Shown here one piece after another: positions 6,784 through 11,445 of a DNA stretch of 11,445 nucleotides. The stretch is taken from positions 1 to 11,445 of the forward strand of contig JAUXIZ010000012.1 in the NCBI GenBank assembly GCA_030620855.1, given 5' to 3'. How positions within the stretch are numbered: the stretch's first letter is position 1; every line of letters begins with the position of its first letter. Both the position numbers and the translations under genes were made by a program. This stretch comes from a candidate division WWE3 bacterium. Its GTDB lineage: Bacteria > Patescibacteriota > WWE3 > 9FT-COMBO-53-11. The notes below the pieces were generated by a model. It saw only the letters and a program-made list of their open reading frames with translations. It was not told the origin of the DNA and searched no databases.

Positions 6784-7509
6784 TCAGCGACCTAAAAGTT
6801 TCCCGACAACATCGATAACCAAAATACCTAAAATTAGAAGTACTCCTTGCATAATAGAACGCCGCCGATCGAACTCTTGGTGCGTTTCGGGGATCAGATC
6901 TACTGCGGCAATGTATATAAAACCTCCTGCAGCCAAAGCCAGGAGAGTACCGGTAACCGGTTCAATCTGAGAAGCTAAAAGCCAAGCCGTCAGTGCCCAA
7001 AGCGGTGTGGCTAGAATCGTTAAGACCGTGTAAAATAAAGCCCGCATCTCCCCAAAACCTCCGTGGATCAAAACGCCAAACTCCCCTATTCCGGCAGGGA
7101 ATTCGTGGGCGATAACTGCAAGCGCGGTCACCATCCCAAACCCCGGATCGACTATAAAGGCCAGGGCGATAATTACTCCATCCACAAAGTCATGCAAGGT
7201 ATTACCAATTAGCATCACCCAAGAAAAAGTATGGATAGTGCACTTACCATCATGACAATGGTAGAGAAAGATAACCCTCTCAATAAGATAAAAGAATATT
7301 ATTCCCAAAAGAACGGTGGACAAGCTGCCACCATTTTTAATAGCTTCAGGTAAAAGTTCCAAAAACGCAGCGGCCAAAAGCGCTCCGGCGGCAAAGGAGA
7401 CTAAAAGATTTGAATATTTCTTTGCCCAACCCTTTTTCCAGAACAGAAAAAGGCCGGAAAGATCGGCAATGGAAGCAAGAAACGCGGCGCCTAAGACGGT
7501 TAAAAGCAT
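6784..7509 (-). CDS. ZIP-family divalent metal transporter with altered metal-site motif
   Basis: This is 241 residues from ATG 7509, with about eight membrane helices. A TTG at 7512 is an alternative start adding one residue. ZIP proteins move zinc, iron or manganese into the cytoplasm. Visible family features: a His/Cys-rich loop between helices 3 and 4 (HCHD...C...H, residues 84-93), the helix-4 motif H106-D-F-V-D110-G, the helix-5 motif H135-E-F-P-A-G-I-G-E143-F, and DLIPE in a late helix. Compared with the usual HExPHE or HExPQE in helix 5, the second His/Gln and the Glu are replaced by Ala139 and Gly140, and the usual GD is GE. That removes expected ligands of the two-metal site. Transport may be altered or use a single site. 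No Shine-Dalgarno is apparent. The direct upstream neighbour across a palindrome is the 530-residue membrane protein. Confidence 0.9.
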   Translation of the reverse strand: MLLTVLGAAFLASIADLSGLFLFWKKGWAKKYSNLLVSFAAGALLAAAFLELLPEAIKNGGSLSTVLLGIIFFYLIERVIFLYHCHDGKCTIHTFSWVMLIGNTLHDFVDGVIIALAFIVDPGFGMVTALAVIAHEFPAGIGEFGVLIHGGFGEMRALFYTVLTILATPLWALTAWLLASQIEPVTGTLLALAAGGFIYIAAVDLIPETHQEFDRRRSIMQGVLLILGILVIDVVGKLLGR

Positions 7510-7530
7510 CAAGCTAATAGTAGCAAGGAC

Positions 7531-7546
7531 GTGATCACAAGATCAC
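7531..7546. repeat. Palindromic element, copy B (GTGATC-ACAA-GATCAC)
   Basis: This string is identical to the one at 2977-2992. Here the right arm extends with TAG (7547-7549), whereas copy A extends on the left with CTA. It sits 16 bases beyond the stop of the 530-residue protein and about 20 bases before the ZIP start, in minus-strand order. No T-run follows. Confidence 0.8.
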
Positions 7547-7562
7547 TAGACTAACTACTGTT

Positions 7563-9155
7563 TTAATAGACCTCTTCCTTCTTCTCCTTGGCAAAGTGGA
7601 TCCACTCCTCCAAGAATTCGAGAAGGACCTGAATTGGCGCCTCAACCATTAAAGATATAAAAAGAACTAAAACGTTAAACCGGGCAAGACCGGCAGAGAC
7701 AAAACTCCCCAACCGCAAAAACGGCAAGGCAAAAAAGTCAAAGGTAACCGAACCGACGGTCTCCTTGCCGCCGGCCATAACAAGCTCTTTAGAGGACTCC
7801 CTAACCTTTACCCCAAAGTAAGTAACAACGGAAGTATAAAAGAGGAAAAGTGCGATTGCAAAAGGAGTAAAACCAAAGTAGTTTAAGAGATAAGAAATCC
7901 CGCCAAAGATCAAGACAAAGGTAAGAAGATAGATGGAAAAAAGTGTAAACGAAGTGCTGGAGCCCCGCTTTTTAACCTCGACCCTATTTTTATCGGAGAA
8001 CGCTTTACCTTCACCAAAGACGGCCTCTTTAGCAGCCGATATGACCCGCCCCTCGTTGCTTTTCCCGGGAGGCGATATCGAAAGCGTCAAAAGAAAAAGC
8101 AGAAACGGAGGGAGAAGGAAGTTAACCAAAAAAGGAACTCTCTTAACCGCACCGTAGATTAAACTTTCGGCCGGAAGCTCAAAAGCAAAAGAAAGCACGG
8201 CTTTGGTCAAAAATATATAGATAAGGGCACGGGTTGCAGTGGTGGTGAGACGTTTCCGCTCCCTGGCAACCCGTTTGGCGTATGAGGAAGAAATGGATCG
8301 AGCGAAGAGTTCCTTATCAGATAATATGGCAGTGCCCTCGCGCTCTAGCGAGTCTTTAAGAAGAGAAAAAGGGGACGTATAGCGGCGGGCCATGGCCGTG
8401 AGCGAACCGCCCAGCGGATAGCTAATAATCTTGTCCATCGCGGATTTAAGTTGCGGCAGGCCGGAAGCTACCTCTTTGACGTGATCATGACCGTGCTGCT
8501 TCCAATAAGGGTAAAAAAGCTCAAAGACATTAAACTCCAGCATGGCTTTATCAAACTTAAAGAGGTTCTTGTGTACGGCAAGGCGAAGCTGGATCAGCCG
8601 GTGTGTCTCGTCAAGGCTAGGATCGGAAAGAGTAATCGTATCTTTAATGTTCGCAAGCATAAGGTTGGCCAGCGCATCATCTATATAAGGGGAAACCAAA
8701 AACTCCTCTATCTCCGCCGAAGCCAACCTAATAACCCACGGGAAATCATCACTTGCCGTGGACATATCGCGATAGTGCAGAATCAGACGGTACTTCTCCA
8801 GAATGCTGCCCACCACCTCGATTAAACTTTCCGGGTAATGATCGTTCTTGAGATAACGGCCGCGGATAAGCTCATTTACCAGACCTTTGGCCACTAAAAG
8901 AGAGTTAGATTCTGCTCTCAAACGCCTTGCCAAAATACGATCCGTGGCCGCGCGGCGCAAAAGGTGGGGCTCGTTGTACTCCATGGCCTGGCGAAACTTT
9001 TCGTAAGCTGAGGCAAGGGTCGAAACGGCGGCGGAGACCTTTATCTTTGGTCCATCCGTAAGCTGCGGCTTGTGATCGTAGGAATACGCATCGATTAAAG
9101 CCGAAACGGCGGTCTGGCGCTCAGTGTTTACTTGGGCATTCTCTTCAGGATCCAT
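7563..9155 (-). CDS. Uncharacterised multi-pass membrane protein with long N-terminal helical domain
   Basis: This is 530 residues. The N-terminal 300 or so residues are soluble-looking, mostly helical and rich in charged residues (for example YSYDHKPQL, EYNEPHLLRRAATDRILARRLR). They contain no motif I can tie to a known enzyme; a His-rich spot HGHDH is at 221-225. The C-terminal 220 residues hold several membrane helices: about 308-326, 340-360, 402-425, 430-448 and 490-512. A basic, polar cytoplasmic loop lies between the second and third. The tail is EEWIHFAKEKKEEVY. I associate sequences of this style with conserved hypothetical proteins of Candidate Phyla Radiation genomes, but this is recollection and not a search result. 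ATG 9155 has no clear Shine-Dalgarno. Function is unknown; the neighbours suggest an envelope role. Confidence 0.85.
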   Translation of the reverse strand: MDPEENAQVNTERQTAVSALIDAYSYDHKPQLTDGPKIKVSAAVSTLASAYEKFRQAMEYNEPHLLRRAATDRILARRLRAESNSLLVAKGLVNELIRGRYLKNDHYPESLIEVVGSILEKYRLILHYRDMSTASDDFPWVIRLASAEIEEFLVSPYIDDALANLMLANIKDTITLSDPSLDETHRLIQLRLAVHKNLFKFDKAMLEFNVFELFYPYWKQHGHDHVKEVASGLPQLKSAMDKIISYPLGGSLTAMARRYTSPFSLLKDSLEREGTAILSDKELFARSISSSYAKRVARERKRLTTTATRALIYIFLTKAVLSFAFELPAESLIYGAVKRVPFLVNFLLPPFLLFLLTLSISPPGKSNEGRVISAAKEAVFGEGKAFSDKNRVEVKKRGSSTSFTLFSIYLLTFVLIFGGISYLLNYFGFTPFAIALFLFYTSVVTYFGVKVRESSKELVMAGGKETVGSVTFDFFALPFLRLGSFVSAGLARFNVLVLFISLMVEAPIQVLLEFLEEWIHFAKEKKEEVY

Positions 9156-9195
9156 TCGAGGGTAATATTAGCACGATAACAGGGTAAAACGACGA

Positions 9196-9726
9196 TCAAA
9201 CCGGCAAAATGCCAAACTCCGCAAAGCTCTTGGAAATATAGTAAAGGGATACTAAAAGGAGGATAATCGCTAAAAGCGAAATTTCAAGACCGCCAAAAGG
9301 GAAAATTGCCAGGCTGCCCGAAATTCCCAAAAGGGAAATCAGAGCCGTACTGCAGGCCGAGCAAGAAGCCGCAAACGCCCCTCCTAAAGTTCCGAGAAAA
9401 CCGGGCAGACTGGCCCGGCCGATAAAAACACCGGTTCTTTTAACCCTCAAAATAGTAAGCGACAGGTTAATCCCGCTCAGAAACGAAACCAATCCAACCG
9501 CCAAGACATTGTAAGCACCGGCAGCAGACCAGACGGTCGAAACGTGGTTGGTGAGAACTTCCCAAAGGAATATCAACCTACCGCTGATTGAGGCCGCCGA
9601 GCGGTAAAGTGCGAGGTCATTTACGACAAAATAAACCACAAAAAGAAGGAAAGCAATGGTCAGTGACAATAATAGGTATCCCGGACTTTTGAAAAGAAGT
9701 TTAAGAGCAAAGAGAATTTTAGTCAC
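9196..9726 (-). CDS. Small membrane protein with CSAC motif, overlapping DsbA
   Basis: This is 176 residues with about four membrane helices (about 14-36, 70-92, 107-135, 138-164). The striking block is residues 115-148: GGAFAAS-C122-S-A-C125-STALISLLGISG, then FPFGGLEI. A CxxC inside or at the edge of a membrane helix, flanked by Gly and Ser, suggests a redox or metal-binding pair. The glycine-rich flanks look conserved-type rather than random. It starts at GTG 9726, inside the end of dsbA (TAA at 9721-9719), an 8-base overlap. Translation is probably coupled to DsbA, which makes a shared role plausible. I do not recognise the family. It is not DsbB, VKOR or CcdA by motif. It ends 40 bases before the 530-residue protein. 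Confidence 0.85.
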   Translation of the reverse strand: MTKILFALKLLFKSPGYLLLSLTIAFLLFVVYFVVNDLALYRSAASISGRLIFLWEVLTNHVSTVWSAAGAYNVLAVGLVSFLSGINLSLTILRVKRTGVFIGRASLPGFLGTLGGAFAASCSACSTALISLLGISGSLAIFPFGGLEISLLAIILLLVSLYYISKSFAEFGILPV

Positions 9727-10477
9727 TTAGAAGGTCATCGATCACTTGCTGAAAAGAGGTAAAAGGCTGAGCACCAGCGATGTGCCACCCTTTAATGGTC
9801 CCTGACTCGCTGGATTTGCCAATGAAAAAGGTAGGGGTTCCTATTCCACCGATAAGCCCGGCCAAGGATTCGGCCTCCGCCAGATCCCTTGCCACCTCTT
9901 CTTTTGCACTGTCGGAGCTTAAGCAGCTTTCGAACTTGCCGGCGTCAAGATTCAGTTCTTGCGCGATCTCCAGATCCACGCCGCTTTCCAGACCCTCGCC
10001 GTTTCCTCTTGTCCGAGCAAATATCTCGTCGTGGTACATAAAGTAAACCTCATCCCCACCTTGTTCGCGAGCGCAGTTTGCGGCGATAGCATCGTTGGTT
10101 GCCGCCGGATCGTGGAAGTCGAGCGGAAGATCGCGGTAAACGAGCTTAACCTTGCCGGTGTCAATATACGCTTCTTTAATTTCAGAAAGAGTTTCCTCGA
10201 AGAAGCTTTTGCAAAAAGGGCATTCGAAATCGCTAAACTCGATCATGGTCACAGGGGCATCGGCGCTCCCAAAAACAGGATCATCATCTACCGAAACTTC
10301 CACAATCTGTGGTTCTCCGGAGTCGGTGGGAAGATCAGTCTCCCCAGCCACATTAGAAGAACCGTTCAAACCGCCGGTTACAAATATCGCAACGGCGACG
10401 GCCAAACCGCCCAATAAAATCGCGATCGGAGTGTAAAGAGGTTGATATCGTTCTACATCGAAACGGGTCTTTGACAT
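9719..10477 (-). CDS. Membrane-anchored DsbA-family thiol-disulfide oxidoreductase
   Basis: This is 252 residues. A single N-terminal anchor helix (about 16-35) is followed by an acidic linker (about 36-66) and a DsbA/Thioredoxin_4 domain (about 67-252). The active site is C86-P-F-C89 in SDFECPFCK, and the cis-proline is P215 in GIGTPTFFIG. Two more cysteines are at 135 and 185. The anchor orients the domain outside the cytoplasm, where such enzymes oxidise cysteines of exported proteins. The cysteine-rich secreted protein at 1-1248 is the kind of client expected. VKOR at 2077-2928 is the probable re-oxidant. The gene starts at ATG 10477, 24 bases after the small SdhC/D-like gene, with a weak leader. 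Confidence 0.93.
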   Translation of the reverse strand: MSKTRFDVERYQPLYTPIAILLGGLAVAVAIFVTGGLNGSSNVAGETDLPTDSGEPQIVEVSVDDDPVFGSADAPVTMIEFSDFECPFCKSFFEETLSEIKEAYIDTGKVKLVYRDLPLDFHDPAATNDAIAANCAREQGGDEVYFMYHDEIFARTRGNGEGLESGVDLEIAQELNLDAGKFESCLSSDSAKEEVARDLAEAESLAGLIGGIGTPTFFIGKSSESGTIKGWHIAGAQPFTSFQQVIDDLLSD

Positions 10478-10501
10478 ATTGCCCAGTTTATCACAAGAAG
10501 T

Positions 10502-10789
10502 TTAAAGGTAGATCAAGACAAAAACGCTGCAGGAGAAAATCCAAACGACCAAAAATGCCAAGTCCACCCAAGGCCTCCAAACACGGTATCGGATTGCCGT
10601 AGATCTGATCCCAACTGCCGCATGAGTAAAGAAGGTCACCATAAAAGTTGGAAAGAAAACAGAGGAAGATGGCATTTCAATAAAAAAGGGCAGAACAAAC
10701 CCCCAAATAAAAAGGATGAACAAGAGCCACCCGGTTGCGTATTGAACGGTGCTTATGATCTTTTCTTTCTTAGGGTTAAGAACTTCCAC
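10502..10789 (-). CDS. Small three-helix membrane protein, possibly SdhC/SdhD-like anchor
   Basis: This is 95 residues starting at GTG 10789, two bases after the cupredoxin stop. Predicted helices are at about 19-37, 45-65 and 74-95. The second helix carries H56-A-A-V-G60-I-R62. It is followed by a short loop with RYRVWRP and a final hydrophobic helix. The H-x3-G-(I/L)-R arrangement and three-helix size resemble membrane anchor subunits of succinate dehydrogenase/fumarate reductase, where that His ligates heme b. However, no flavoprotein or iron-sulfur subunit gene is in the window, and the conserved Asp-Tyr after the Arg is not obvious. The resemblance is suggestive only. The tight spacing with the cupredoxin and DsbA genes argues it is a real gene. 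Confidence 0.75.
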   Translation of the reverse strand: MEVLNPKKEKIISTVQYATGWLLFILFIWGFVLPFFIEMPSSSVFFPTFMVTFFTHAAVGIRSTAIRYRVWRPWVDLAFLVVWIFSCSVFVLIYL

Positions 10790-10791
10790 GC

Positions 10792-11196
10792 TTATTCGAC
10801 CACCAAGGTCCCCTCCATCCCAGCTTCCTTATGCCCTGGGACGGAACAATAAAACTCGTAAGTTCCGGCTTCATCCGGAACGGTAAAATCGATGGTTTCT
10901 GAATCTCCTGGGGAAACCAGAGTGGTTGCAACGTCCGAATCGTCAATCACAAGGTTGTGGGAAACGTTGCCGGAGTTTTTCAACGTCAGGCGCACTGTGC
11001 TTCCCGCATCGACGGTGGTTTTTGAGGGAGTACAAGAATACTCCTTTACCGTCACGGAAATCTCGACAGCCGCCTCCTGCGTTCCGGCAGTTTCATCGAT
11101 GGGGGTTGGCTTGGGCTCCTCGCCTGAGATCCAAAGGTAGTAACCGCCGGCGGCCAAAACAAGAATTAATACAAGAGGTAAAAGGAGTTTTCTCAT
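10792..11196 (-). CDS. Membrane-anchored type I copper protein (cupredoxin)
   Basis: This is 134 residues. An N-terminal hydrophobic segment (about 4-23) without a lipobox cysteine acts as signal or anchor; a Pro/Glu-rich linker (25-43) leads to a plastocyanin/azurin-like beta-sandwich (about 44-134). All four type I copper ligands are visible: H80 in VSHNLVI, then C117, H122 and M127 in FYCSVPGHKEAGM. The fold motif AGSTVRLTLKNSG is typical. It should carry single electrons outside the cytoplasm or buffer copper. An extra C55 sits in the first strand where the family usually has an aromatic residue. The ATG at 11196 overlaps the preceding dehydrogenase stop as ATGA. Its position in the run just ahead of the small membrane protein and DsbA suggests a redox cluster. 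Confidence 0.93.
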   Translation of the reverse strand: MRKLLLPLVLILVLAAGGYYLWISGEEPKPTPIDETAGTQEAAVEISVTVKEYSCTPSKTTVDAGSTVRLTLKNSGNVSHNLVIDDSDVATTLVSPGDSETIDFTVPDEAGTYEFYCSVPGHKEAGMEGTLVVE

Positions 11197-11445
11197 TTTC
11201 CGGCAAGTTCCTTGTTGACTAGGTTTTCCGGATTCTTGCCGTCCAAAACGTCCAGAATAGCCTGTGCCGCCAGGCGAGACATCGCCCCGCGCGCTTCGAC
11301 CGTGGCCGAGGCGGTGTGCGGAGTTAAAACTACGTTTGAAAGCTTGGCCAAACCAGGGGCAAGCTTAGGCTCCTCCTCAAAAACGTCAAGCGCGGCACCT
11401 TTTATGGTCCCGCTCTCTAGCGCTTTCACCAGTGCCTTCTCATCC
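11193..11445 (-). CDS. D-isomer-specific 2-hydroxyacid dehydrogenase, C-terminal part
   Basis: The frame runs off the window edge; 83 residues to the TGA at 11195-11193 are visible. They start DEKALVKALESG and continue with IKGAALDVFEEEP, the family signature near the end of the NAD-binding domain. LTPH43TASATVEAR follows, whose His is the catalytic base that protonates the 2-keto acid. The C-terminus GKNPENLVN is typical of glyoxylate/hydroxypyruvate reductase or phosphoglycerate dehydrogenase-like members. The substrate cannot be decided from this fragment. It is a cytoplasmic metabolic enzyme and probably not functionally tied to the envelope genes downstream, although it overlaps the cupredoxin gene by four bases. 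Confidence 0.92.
   Translation of the reverse strand, partial: DEKALVKALESGTIKGAALDVFEEEPKLAPGLAKLSNVVLTPHTASATVEARGAMSRLAAQAILDVLDGKNPENLVNKELAGK

Noticed and set aside
9959..10417. 152-codon plus-strand frame opposite DsbA
   Set aside because: It is antisense to the conserved DsbA domain and looks like a shadow produced by its codon usage.
1..11445. Recoded TGA codon (Gracilibacteria/Absconditabacteria-like)
   Set aside because: TGA acts as the stop of several genes, two of them in ATGA overlaps (5650-5653 and 11193-11196), so the standard bacterial code applies.
1..11445. CRISPR array, tRNA, rRNA or transposase
   Set aside because: No regular direct-repeat array, no cloverleaf-like or rRNA sequence and no transposase-like frame was seen.

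Overview
The window reads like a bacterial contig with compact, mostly overlapping genes and the standard stop codons. TGA ends the ZIP gene, FtsX-1, the CSAC membrane protein and the dehydrogenase, so TGA is not recoded. The gene mix suggests Candidate Phyla Radiation (Patescibacteria, possibly Microgenomates-like): a VKOR-thioredoxin fusion next to a minimal CcdA, a membrane-anchored DsbA, MacB-type ABC pairs without a visible adaptor, and a 530-residue membrane protein of a kind I associate with these genomes. No rRNA, tRNA or phylogenetic marker is present, so this placement is an inference.

Layout. Positions 1-1248 (+ strand) hold the 3' end of a secreted, repeat-containing, cysteine-rich protein of unknown family. 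Its G+C is visibly higher than that of most of the window. A strong hairpin at 1266-1304 lies between it and a long convergent minus-strand gene run, and can serve both strands. Everything from 1359 to 11445 is on the minus strand. In transcription order (high to low coordinate) it comprises: the C-terminus of a D-2-hydroxyacid dehydrogenase; a membrane-anchored cupredoxin; a 95-residue three-helix membrane protein that resembles succinate dehydrogenase anchor subunits; a DsbA-like oxidoreductase; a 176-residue membrane protein with a CSAC motif; a 530-residue uncharacterised membrane protein; a ZIP metal transporter; two MacB-like permease/ATPase pairs; a VKOR-thioredoxin fusion; and CcdA.

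How the genes may work together. DsbA, VKOR-Trx and CcdA form a nearly complete extracytoplasmic thiol-disulfide toolkit. DsbA oxidises exported proteins, VKOR re-oxidises DsbA, and CcdA carries reducing electrons outward. The cupredoxin, the SdhC/D-like peptide and the CSAC protein lie directly beside DsbA and may be extra redox partners. The toolkit is split by the block ZIP + two ABC pairs (3001-7509). Two identical 16-base palindromes (2977-2992 and 7531-7546) sit at the two edges of this block. That pattern is the most interesting structural signal here, followed by the unknown CSAC protein, the altered ZIP metal-site motif, and the unusual secreted repeat protein. There is no gene-free stretch longer than about 110 bases. 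I found no CRISPR array, insertion sequence, tRNA or origin.
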